Source of the DNA: Choristocarpus tenellus KU-1152
Taxonomy: Eukaryota > Phaeophyceae
Direction of reading: 5' to 3'
Assembly (NCBI GenBank): GCA_964200185.2
Contig: CAXNAD020000186.1
Location: 1 to 25,510 of the forward strand
DNA: 25,510 nucleotides
In this document: positions 1 to 9,900 of the stretch, one piece after another
Position numbering within the stretch: position 1 is the first letter of the stretch
Layout of the letters: each line of letters opens with the position of its first letter
Position numbers and translations under genes: made by a program
The notes under the pieces: model-generated
The model's input: only the letters and a program-made list of their open reading frames with translations
Told to the model about the DNA's origin: nothing
Databases searched by the model: none

Positions 1-48
1 GGTGAAACACGGTGGTCGCCCCCCCCCCCCCCCCAGATACTTTGACCC
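1..48. repeat. Family A inverted-repeat element, end only
   Basis: A run of C ends in CCCAGATACTTTGACCC, the terminal sequence of the A elements found elsewhere in the window. The rest of the copy lies outside the window or is diverged. Confidence 0.6.
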
Positions 49-61
49 ATCGTTCATTTGT

Positions 62-1578
62 CAATTACCTGTCAGAGTGTGGATTCATGTGCAGATGAGC
101 AATAGGGAATGCTCAGACTGGCTCAATGACGAGCAAGGTCTCCGTCAAGGGTGTGCTCTTGCCCCATTGCTGCTTAATCTCTTCTTTACTGCAGTGCTGA
201 CCACTCCACTGGAGAGGTTCAGCGCCAAAGAGGATATTTGTGAAGAAGGTTTTGCTACTTCCTAGAAGTGAGAAGAAAGACCAGGTTTTCAAACTGGGGG
301 GAAGACACCAAGAGATACCTTCACAGCTGCTGAATTGTAGCTTATGCTATATGCTGATGATGCAGACTTTTTGTCAATGACTCAAAAGAGTTTGCTCAAA
401 ATGACAATAATCATTCTCACGGTGTGCGAGCATTTAGACTTACTGTGTCAAAGAAGACAGAGATCATGTGCATCCGATGCCCCAACAGGCCAGCACAGGA
501 AATACACATTAGGGCTGAGGACAACGACATCAGCCGACTGCTATGTTTGCCTATCTCAGAGGTTCACTCAATGATAATGCCGGTATCACCACCAAGATTC
601 AACTTGGTATCCAGAATGCATGGGAGTGCTTCAAGAAGTGCAGCAAAGAGTTGTATGACTGAGCTGTAGGTGTATCACTTGAGCTAAATATTCAAATTCT
701 CATTGTCAAGGTACTCAAGACTGTGGTGTGTGGATGCATGATGTGGACTCAAAGAAAGGACCATTACCCCCTCCGTGCGCAACAAATGCCAATACCTACA
801 CCACTGTGTTGGATTCTGCAAAAAAAAGAAACGTACAGACCATTCTATGTCGTACAGAGCAGCCCTTAAAAGAACTGAATGTGAGTGTGTTGAGGGCAAT
901 GTCCTCAAAATAAGTTTATTATTTGTAGGTTTCATGTTGCGAATAAATGTTGGTCTATTCCCCCAAACTCTCATGCTTGGAGAGTCAATGCTCAGAAACT
1001 ATAGGGGGAGAAGGGATATCCAGACAAAACCGGTGGTAGTACCTGTGCAATTTACCTCGGGAGGTAATGCTATTTGTCAGTAGTGAAGACAAGAAGGTGC
1101 GAAGCCTCACACGGTTCCCCATTGCTGAACTTGATTACATGGTTGAAATTAGAAGAGTGAGCTTTGTGTGTGGTGTCTTCTCGTTGCTTGTTTATTATTA
1201 TTTATGCTTCCTACCTAAGTCAACGGTTATGTCAAAGTATTTGAAAGCAAAATAAATACCTATACATAATCCCATATATAACCCGGATGTACTATCTCAT
1301 TGGTTACATCACATGGACACAATTCAACACAATAATCTCATATACACAAAATAAGGTACACCTCACTATTGCCCTATTTTGCACAGTACCTCCAAGACGA
1401 CCTCGAGGCTTTCGGCATCACAACAAAACAGTGAGTTTCTCTTGCAGAAGACTCAAGCAGGTGGCGCAAATGTGTGGAGATTAGCGCTAAATACTACATG
1501 GATGCCTGGCATACCGGTGAGGTCAAAGCAGTCACAGTCAATTACGCGAAAGTGGCATTGACCACCATCCATGTGTGA
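62..1578 (+). pseudogene. Degenerate LINE (non-LTR retrotransposon) reverse transcriptase, 3' part of ORF2
   Basis: The conserved reverse transcriptase blocks appear in order but in different frames. WLNDEQGLRQGCALAPLLLN is near 120-180. The catalytic MLYADDADF block (Y-A-D-D) is at about 344-370. LTVSKKTEIMCI is near 436-471, and a thumb-like stretch GITTKIQLGIQNAWECFKKC is near 583-645. RTDHSMSYRAALKRTECEC is near 834-890. The tail YLQDDLEAFGI starts at 1387, has a stop after 15 codons, and continues in the same frame to SRWRKCVEISAKYYMDAWH and a stop at 1576-1578. Frameshifts near 260-343 and 424 and after 660, plus about 350 bp of unrelated sequence between roughly 1035 and 1386, make it non-functional. 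The endonuclease part is absent and would lie upstream. LINEs of this type copy their RNA into the genome by target-primed reverse transcription. The family assignment rests on motif recall, not a database search. Confidence 0.85.
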
Positions 1579-1916
1579 AAACGAGCTTCCTCTATTTTTC
1601 TTCTTTGGCGAGGAAAGGGACTTAAGGATTCCTTTGGTCAATCTAAGATACTCTTCTTGTTGATTCTAGTTGTTGTATCTCTAGTTGATGTATGTTCTTT
1701 AACTAGATAATAGATGCTCTGAAGTGCAAATTGACATGTGCCCCTTTTTGAACCAATTATGACCCTTGATGTTGGAGCTGATACTTGTTTTGTCTTCTTC
1801 TCTTTGCTTGTTGTTTTCCCATCTCCTTGGACTTGACTGACCGATTTTGCCACTTTTTTTGGCAATGTATCTTTTTTTAGCACTTTTTACCTTTCTGGCC
1901 AACTCTTCAAGTATGC
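1579..1916. other. Intergenic, no gene recognised
   Basis: A lysine-rich open stretch exists on the minus strand (about 1638-1923) but it has no recognisable domain and its composition follows the A/T-rich tract. I see no supported feature. Confidence 0.5.
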
Positions 1917-2068
1917 GAGTCAAAGTATCTTAGAGGGTAGAGTGAAATCAAATGCTGCAATTTAAATGTAATTTTGGCTGTCGTGTTTGTTAGGAAGTGT
2001 CAATATCCTTGTTCTGGACACGCCTTGTCATAACGTATACTTTTTTACCCTCTAAGATACTTTCACTC
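1917..2068 (+). repeat. Family B inverted-repeat element, internally deleted copy
   Basis: The left end AAAGTATCTTAGAGGGTA and right end ACCCTCTAAGATACTTT are a near-perfect inverted pair, extended outwards by GAGTC and CACTC. The inside matches other B copies (TTTTGGCTGTCGTGTTTGTT, AGGAAGTGTCAATATCCTTG) but the copy is about 152 bp instead of about 260. It lacks the internal CTACTCCGAAA palindrome and the inner right part. Confidence 0.9.
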
Positions 2069-4448
2069 GTTACCCAGCCTCCATTTACGAATCTTGGATC
2101 TTAATCATACAAGATTGAACATTTCCAACACACAATACAAATACTCTTCCCACATCCTTATAGTTTTCATTTTCCTTAGCCCTCGTGCATGAAAACAAAT
2201 CAATCCTCCGTCATATCTGTCGCACGTCACGCATTTCAGCTTGTTCTGCTTTTAGCTGCTTAAAAAGTGAATCTTTCCTCTCAGTCTTGTACCTTACCAC
2301 TACAGCAACCCTTTTCCCCTCAGTCTTTCTTCAAACCACTGAAATTGATTTCAATTTAGTCCGATTTCCAGCTTGGGTGCTATACTATACTCTACCTTCT
2401 ATCTCCTTGCCACAAATGTATTTCTTCTCTGAATTGTACACGACTGATTCATATACACCCACATGTTTCTCTCTACCAATGGGACACAGACGAATCAACT
2501 CTTCTTAGACCACATGTCCCATTCTTACATCCAATCCATTGGCTCAACCAAGTGAAAATCCCCTTTCATCAATTGGGTTCTTCCCACCAATCTCATCTCC
2601 TCTGTATCTCTCATCAGTAGAAGGTGGAATTGACCCTCTTATAAAAATTAGCAACTGCACAAGTCCAAATGCGGCTCATCCCCTTAAAACCCATTGAGCC
2701 TCTGCTTCTCTTTTTCTACCCTCAACCCCCCTCTGGTGTAGACCCAAAAACTGCACTAGCCGTTAAGAGGGGTCCGAGATTCTGGTACTAGGAAATCAGC
2801 AAATGAGCGATCTTGATCGGGCGATACAGCCATCTAAAATCCATTCAATTCAATGCAACCCAACTATTTTCGAGTGGTCTGGTGTACCTCCACCCATCCG
2901 ACACTTCAAAAGTCTATTTTAGAGTATGTAACTATATCCAAAGTACCACCTGCAATAGTTAGTAGTTAGATGCTCAGGTTTTCTGAGCTTTGACAGGGTA
3001 TCACAGGAAGCTACTTTAGCTCAATTGGTGGCCCTGATTATGAGGATAAGTTGGCCTTGTGCACCTGTCACCTTCATATTTGGCATCGACCATAAAATAG
3101 AGTGGAAACATGTGTCACTCCCTGGGATGGGCGATAATCTAACCCAGAGTTCACTTCAATAGAGAACTAGGGACTCAAAACTTGGCAAAATTCCATCTGA
3201 CAAGTTCTACTGTAACTGTAATGATTAAAAAAACTGAGGTCAACCTTGCAAGACAGATTTGTTGTGAGACCGAAAAGACTACCAAGAAATATGTTATGGG
3301 GAAATCCAAATTCGATATTTTGTCGATACATATATATATATATATGTGTATGTATATATCATGACCTCTACACACAATAATACACTACTACTATGATCTA
3401 GTTTGGAGTCACACACAGGTGGATAACCTGGACAGGTCTGAATTGAGTTAATTCAAGGAGTAAAATGCGAACATAACAGTGTTGTTGGGTGCCAAGTTCT
3501 TTGAGCTTCGATCACAAGATGGCATCATCAGTTAAATATGGCAAAGACATGGCCTCAAGCTACCATGCACTCTGACTCCAGTATTTCTGAGAGCTGCGAC
3601 GCTAAGATCCATGGTGTGTAAAGAAGATGGAAGCTAAGGCTGTTATTGATAGGCTCAGAGTTTATCAAGAAGCAAGCCATCCCGAATGTTGAGGAGAGTT
3701 GCGCCCCTCACTGCTTGTGTAGCACAGTTTGAAAGGGGCTCAAGGTGCCACACACACCATCCCCGAGCTTGCCAAGGGTTGGGATGGACATGATATGGTG
3801 CTAGTAAGGAATCGCTCAAGCCTAAGGGTGACTGGACAAGCCGTTCTTACTAGGGTGACTGAACCACACCAAAATAAACAGGCAGTGGCTCGCAAAGCAT
3901 AGGGATTTACTTAAATTGCTCTGTTGAGCACTACAACCCCTTCAAGTATTTTCTTTTCCCTTTCTATTTCCCTTTCCACACTTTAATTCTGAAACGTTAC
4001 AGAAAAAAACGCCTCTATTTGATTACCTTATTACCTACCTACCTTGATGCCTGCCGCTACTACTGTGGTTCTTACACCGTTGCAGCTGTGTCCTGGTCCA
4101 CCTGCTCGGCATGGTGGTACACACAACATTGCCATGGTGCTGCCATAGAGTCCAGTGAAATAACACACCAAGTTTTAACAAAAAAACGTTTGAACTCATA
4201 AAAATGAGTAGATATGCAATACAAGTGCACACAAACAATACGACTATTGTCCGATCTCATGGGTGTACGCAATCATCTTGCCCATCGCAGGAAGCATACG
4301 CCCCCTGTCCGTTGACTAAGGGAGATGGTGAATAAGGAATCTCTTCTCGGCTACTGGTAAATTTCCACTCAAGCAGGTCATGCACCTTTGCAGAAGTCGA
4401 CATGCACAAGGGGGAAAAAGGTGAATAAAAGGTAAAATAATTGCAGGA
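2069..4448. other. About 2.4 kb without a recognisable gene
   Basis: Open stretches on both strands lack domain signatures or exon-like borders. The part near 2100-2700 is pyrimidine-rich on the plus strand. A short TA repeat lies at 3330-3345. The block at about 3480-3960 has irregular, repeat-like sequence that I could not assign. Confidence 0.5.
3330..3346. repeat. TA microsatellite
   Basis: Alternating TA over about 16 bases. Confidence 0.9.
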
Positions 4449-4738
4449 GACCCAAAATATCTGGGGGGGGGGGGGGGGGGCTTCCGCCGGGGGGTCCTTT
4501 TGGGGCAAAAAGATGGGAAGGGCCACCGTCTGAACCCCNNNNNNNNNNAGGGAAAACGCAGGATGGGGGGGGGGGGGGGGGGGGGGGATCTACGCCAGGG
4601 TGTCCATTTGGGTCAAAATCAGGAAAGGTGTATTTACATTATCCATCCAACGTATGCAACCAAATCACCCAAAATTACGACATGAAAAAATTGATCCCAA
4701 ATGGACAGCCGCCACCATCCCCCCCAGATACTTTGGAC
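4449..4738 (-). repeat. Family A inverted-repeat element with sequencing gap
   Basis: The left end GACCCAAAATATCTGGGG is followed by a long G run, and the right end is CCCCCAGATACTTTGGAC. The interior carries the A signature: CAGGGTGTCCATTTGGGTCA, ATTATCCATCCAACGTATGC, and CCCAAATGGACAGCCGCCAC. A block of N at 4539-4548 and a second G run at 4564-4587 make the left half unreliable; two A elements may be merged here. It is about 290 bp, longer than the usual 175-185. Confidence 0.8.
4539..4548. other. Assembly gap (10 N)
   Basis: Ten N characters sit between G-rich halves of a family A element. Confidence 0.99.
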
Positions 4739-5180
4739 CAGGAGGACAGAGGATAGAGAGCGGTATGCATTGCATCATGAACCATATAAACGAAAAGGTA
4801 CGAAATGCGGCAGTATTGTTTGCTTGGTTAATACTGCATCATGGGAGGACCAAGCAAAGGAATGTTGTGAGTAATGCAAGGGATGGTGCAACTGTTCAAC
4901 GTGCAGATAAGAATGGACTTGAGTAGTTAGTTTCCCGCTGGCGATGTCATCATGGGGGTGAGGCACAGAAGGGGGTAAGGGAGAGGTACAAGTTCGCTCA
5001 ACCTTGAAATGATCCTATCCTTTACTCCAGAGAACGGAACGACTTGTTCTAGATATAGAGCTTAAAGTTGGATTTTGTCAAAATTTGTGTTTTGATATTT
5101 ATTTCCAAGAGAGGGCAAGACAACATGGCACAGGTTTTGTGCTTTGATTCTGTGGTTCGTACACTGGAGCAACATCAGAG

Positions 5181-5424
5181 GCTCAAAGTATCTGTGGGGG
5201 GGGTTCTACACCAGGGTGTCCATTTGGGCTCTGACCAGGAGAAGTGCACTTACATTATCCATCCAACACATGCAACCAAATTCACCCAAACTTCGCGATA
5301 TGAAAAAATGGGCCCCAAATGGACAGCTGCTACCCCCCCCCCCCCCCCACCCACATTCAGGGAGGGCGGTCTTTCCCTAAAAAAAGCCCTGTCCCCCCCC
5401 ACCGCGGGGCAAGATACTTTGAGG
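5181..5424 (-). repeat. Family A inverted-repeat element with extra right-end segment
   Basis: The left end is GCTCAAAGTATCTG plus a G run and the right end is AAGATACTTTGAGGC. The interior has the A signature (CACCAGGGTGTCCATTTGGG, ACATTATCCATCCAACACAT, CCCCAAATGGACAGCTGCTA). Beyond the C run at about 5333-5349 there are about 65 extra bases before the terminal repeat, so this copy is about 245 bp. This extra segment is absent in the other A copies. Confidence 0.85.
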
Positions 5425-5694
5425 CAGACAGGTTCTAGTCTAGAAAGGCTCATGTCCAGACTCAGACAGGTTCATGTCCAGACACTTTTTTTGTCTACAT
5501 CATCTCACCTTTCCTTCTCCTTCACACCACATATCACCCATTTCTGTAGCTTTCCGCACCAAGATGTATCACCATCACCATTTTATGTGCTTCAACTACA
5601 ATTTTGACATAAGGCTCTAGTAAACCTCGTTGGAAAAAATGTGATTGTCCAAAATTTGGGCCCTGAGTGCTTTGATGCATTACGGGTGTTTTCA

Positions 5695-5726
5695 CTCTGA
5701 TTAAATAGATCTCTGATTAAATAGAT
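5695..5726. repeat. Perfect 16-bp tandem duplication
   Basis: CTCTGATTAAATAGAT occurs twice in direct succession (5695-5710 and 5711-5726). Confidence 0.95.
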
Positions 5727-6103
5727 CTGGTGAGGATCCATGAAACTTTCCACAAAGTACATTTTTCTTTAGTGAACTTGATTGGACAGCTGATGCCTCT
5801 GTAGTTGTACTCCAAAGTACTGAAGTAGAAAATAATAGTAACAATATGTGTCTTCATCCATGGGCCTGTATCCTTTACTTCAGCCACTGGAAATATTGAT
5901 TTACAGGAGCAAATCCCATCACCACTCACTGTCCTGTAAATAGGGGAGACTTGAGAGAAAAAAAAACTGAAGTCAAAGGGACTTTCTAAAAAGTCTCTTC
6001 TTGTAATACTCTTTTGGTTTCCTGTTGGATTCTGAAATTTCTGAAGTAGTAGATCGATGACACAATGACTTCCAAATCCGAAACTGCTTGGTACCTCAAC
6101 AAA
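5717..6103 (-). CDS. Possible 3' terminal exon of the lectin gene (weak)
   Basis: An open frame of 128 codons follows a good acceptor (TTTTCCTACAG just above 6103) and ends at a stop at 5717-5719. It would follow the candidate exon at 6157-6234 in phase 0. The translation starts FVEVPSSFGFGSHCVIDLLL and resembles no family I know. Open stretches of this length also arise by chance in the introns of this window, so this is only a candidate. Confidence 0.15.
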   Translation of the reverse strand, partial: FVEVPSSFGFGSHCVIDLLLQKFQNPTGNQKSITRRDFLESPFDFSFFFSQVSPIYRTVSGDGICSCKSIFPVAEVKDTGPWMKTHIVTIIFYFSTLEYNYRGISCPIKFTKEKCTLWKVSWILTRSI

Positions 6104-6156
6104 CTGTAGGAAAATGATAGTCATGGCATGGAGAGTTTGGGGCGATTACATTGTAC

Positions 6157-6234
6157 CTTGAAGTACTTGTAGTAGACGCAGCAACTATAGGATGGCTTCA
6201 TCCACAGACTATACTCATGACACACCAGAACAAG
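6157..6234 (-). CDS. Candidate lectin-gene exon after the last recognised lectin exon
   Basis: The stretch is bounded by TTTTGACTACTTCCCAG on the acceptor side and AAG|GTACAA on the donor side. It is 78 bp, in phase 0 on both sides, and open. The translation LVLVCHEYSLWMKPSYSC contains HEYSLW, where L-type lectins usually carry an H-D/E-x-x-x-W motif after the VGFTASTG strand. The match is loose and the donor is not a strong consensus. Confidence 0.3.
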
Positions 6235-6293
6235 CTGGGAAGTAGTCAAAAGTGTCACCATGTGACGTCATGATGGTGATCACTTAGACGACA

Positions 6294-6551
6294 GAGCCAA
6301 AGTAAATGAGAGGTACCCAGGTTTAGCAGTATTGCACTGTAAGCAACTTTTTCAATCTCTTTAAATCCAACTTACTATTTACATCGAGAAAGTACTAAGT
6401 TTAAGTTGACAGGGTTGATTTCTCTATTTTTACTTTTTTTAACGCAATAGGAAAACTGCCTATACACATCTGTATAAAAAGGACGAATGTTGCACATATT
6501 TGTCAACATCCTTAACACACAACTCTGGGTGCCTCTTGTTTACTTTGACTC
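6294..6551 (-). repeat. Family C inverted-repeat element
   Basis: The left end is GAGCCAAAGTAAATGAGAGG followed by TACCCAG. The right end is CTCTGGGTGCCTCTTGTTTA followed by CTTTGACTC. Read on the minus strand it runs GTACCCAG-like, then TTAAGGATGTTGACAAATAT, the same order as the copies at 18,853 and 21,856. It is about 258 bp with no open frame of note. Confidence 0.85.
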
Positions 6552-6869
6552 ACTACTTTAAGTTCAACTCACGATGTGACAATTGAATGCCAGTCAGATC
6601 CTAATCAATGTACCAACTGCCAAGACTAATTGTCTAGTGACAGATATTCTTTTTCTGTGTCACTAAATTGAAACGTGGAACAGACACAGTAAACCGTCAG
6701 CGGCAATTGCAACAATATACAATATACCACATACTTCATGTTTAGATGGTCAAGAATCAGTTGTGATTCTATGCATCCATTATTGAGTCGATCTACTCTT
6801 ATATTTGTAGGACTGAGCACAACTCCTGTACTTCATAAGAATATACACTTCTGAAGTATATTGTTTCAC

Positions 6870-6974
6870 CTGATATGTGTCTATCCCTGTGGAGGCAGTG
6901 AAGCCCACGTATGCTGTACCATGATTTAGCTTCAACGTGGCCTCCAGATTAAGTGGTATTGTCATTGTGGGCTC
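6870..6974 (-). CDS. Exon 17: C-terminal strands of L-type lectin domain
   Basis: 35 codons, phase 0 in and out; acceptor CCCTTGCAAAAG, donor CAG|GTGAAA. EPTMTIPLNLEATLKL is followed by TAYVGFTASTG. The last motif is the VGFSAxTG strand of legume-type lectins and marks the end part of the domain. One or more further exons should follow. Confidence 0.88.
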
Positions 6975-9900
6975 CTTTTGCAAGGGTGAGGGTAGGACGC
7001 ATGTCAAGGCTGTTGGGGTTAACCTTCTACATACCGGCTATTCCTCTTAGGGGAAGGATTGACAAAGCTAGGAGGTCAGGATAGACTGTTGCGTGCTTCA
7101 CTTAGTTGTTCAAAATTTAGCGCATGGCTGAAGAGGCAAATTTAGGTGTCTGAAGGTTGTTCATTTGTTTATTTCACTTTGCTCTTTACTGTGCAGAGTG
7201 GTGGAAAGTTGGCCATGTACGTCGGAAAGGACCTGGTGGCGAATTTATCACGATAATGTATCCGACCAACCACATATGTAAATAGCAAAAAAACGTCGGT
7301 TTTGTTTAGATTGAGTTGGGTTGCCGTTTCCTTATGGTCGCCACAATACTATCAAGAGTGCACCTCTTCTTTTAACTCACCGATAGATCATCAACGTAGA
7401 CACTCATCAGGCCTATCCCCACCCCCCAGTCAGGCATCCCCCCCGCTGAATATGCTGCATTCTCTAGGAAATACCCTGCAATTAGGAGAACATGGTGCAA
7501 CATTGTTGAAAGTGGGAAAAATGATCGGAAAAGTTGAGGAATGTGGACCCCAATAACAAAGATTTGTGTTTTCTACATGCAAGAGCCTTTTTATTTTTCT
7601 GAACAATATTGTACAGTGTATTGTGAATAATAGTGCTGATTGGCAGTTTGAAGTATTAGACGGGAGGGCAGTTCGTGTCAAAAACATGACTCATCAAATG
7701 CAGAGATCATAGGGTCACACTCTGCAGCCACTGCAGGCTCATGCCAAGACTGAGTCAGAGGAGATGTGGTGCAAAGAGCAACATATATAGCGTAGTAGGC
7801 CAATGGGATAGTCTCCATGTCTTGGACTGAGCAAATAGGATATGTGCATTTGCTCTGCAACTTTCACTACCCCCTCATCCTGTTGTTAGTATGATAAATT
7901 TTTTGTTTCTTTGATATATTATAAATTGTAATATCGACACCATTGTACACCATGCCTTAGTGTAGCTGACCTATCTTTGACCTTTGATCTTAATTATTGA
8001 TCTTGAGTCAGTAGTATTCATGGTGGCAAGTGGAGTAAATGACCTCCACAGACGTTATTTTTTGCATTGGAGGTAATATTGTGCAGCTCAATGCATGATC
8101 TGCCACTACTCTAGAATACAAATGTTATCAATAGGTTGATAAGTTTATTAAACACAAGCCTCGTACTCCATAACTGTCAATACACTGATTGCACGGTAGT
8201 TCAAAATTACTTAACATGGACAAACCACTTTGAAGTATTTCTACACTACTGCTGAACACGACCTCAGATAAAAAGGATGGTGGAATGTACTCTAACAATT
8301 GAAAATGATGACAAACCACTAACCTGCGATATTGTTATTGCAACAATATAAACAAGAGCTTATCCATTATAGAATGGTATACTCCCAGCACACCTGTACA
8401 GTAGGAGTAGACTCACCAGTGTGTCCTGTTGTCAGGAAATGTCCACTGAAAATGTCTGATGAGTCCAGTCGAGGAGAGTACACTATTCGTGCAACCCTTG
8501 GCCCATCAGTCAAGTTTGGTACATCAGATGTGGACCCTAGAGAGTACGATTGGTTGGAGCTTCCCCGGTTCCTCCAACCTCTGCAGAACGACCAAAATTA
8601 TGAGTGTGCAAATGGAACACCTTCGATTCAGAGCACATTCAGCTGCCAACCCAATATGTCTATTTTATATAGAATACTGTATAGGAGTTGAGAAATCAGT
8701 GTGCGAAAAACATTATTATTTGCAACAATCGCATGATGGCATGTACACATTACATTTAGTCAATGAAATACTAGTAAACACATGTCAATATCCTGACAAA
8801 CCCAGAGACTAGGGCACTGCCCAGCCCAATCCATTGGTCACATCACCCTAACTGCACCCACGAACTGTGGTGGTAATTTCAATCCTCACGTTTCTTGTTG
8901 AGCCTTTGTCCTTAACCCCCTCCATGTCCAGTTTTAACCTCCCACTGCAAAGAAAGTTGAGAAAGCAGACCAGCAGGAATTCGAACCCATGACATCTCTG
9001 ATTTGTTGTGATCTCTGATTTGTTGTGACGAAATCGGGGGCCATAGGTTCAAACCCTGGTTGTGCTGCTTTCTCAACCCCCTACTGCAGGAGGATAAAAA
9101 TAAAGATTAAAGTGTAGTGTGTCGTAGAGGATAAGTATTATATATATATATATATATATTGAGATGAATACACGGGGACTATTACGACAATGTCCAAAGG
9201 ATGAAGCTGGGCAGCACACTTGTCTCTGATTTGGTCAAAATATTGAGATATCACTATTCCATTGGGGCGCTGGTCCTGCATGAGCTTATTGCTGCAGTGG
9301 ATTGATGGCACCTCAATATCTTGACGGAGTCATGTCAATGTCAAACAACGATAATAACCATATATATATGTGGGACACTGAGCAGGTAGGAGGATGTGAT
9401 TCAGGTTTTTTAGCCAATAGAACAGTGCATATGCCACACTAATCCAAGAGGATGTAATATTTGGGCCCTCAACTATAGCCCTAACCCTACCGTTGTTACT
9501 ACTAGCATAAAGAATCTTAGCGTTGATTTTGTTCTCCATGTTACACTTGCACAGCAGAGTAATTATTGAGTCATACCATCAAGGATGGGTCGAAGGTACA
9601 TGTGCTCTCCATGCACTCTGTCACCTCCCCACCTGGTGTGAACGCTGATGTGGTTTTCGTATGGCTCCACTAGCTCAGCATTGTAGTATGTGTCAAACTC
9701 TATGGCTAGAGAGTTGTCGATACCTGAGTATCCCAGCCCCTGAGGGAGGAAGATAAGGATTAGGTGACGGTTGGGGACAAAGATGGAACATTTTCCATAG
9801 AAGAGCTAGTCTGCACTTACCTTGCTCTAAATTATTTGGGGTTACAGGTAACTGCCGTCAGAGCCAAGTCATTTGTTGTTGAAGTTGATAGCTGCATGGG

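Noticed and set aside
2185-2508. 107-codon open frame on the plus strand
   Set aside because: The sequence is pyrimidine-rich, giving Ser/Leu/Thr-biased translation without motifs; no splice or promoter context supports it.
5068-5607. Longest open frame on the plus strand (179 codons)
   Set aside because: It runs through a family A element and its poly-C tract, has low-complexity proline runs, and shows no domain or splice signals.
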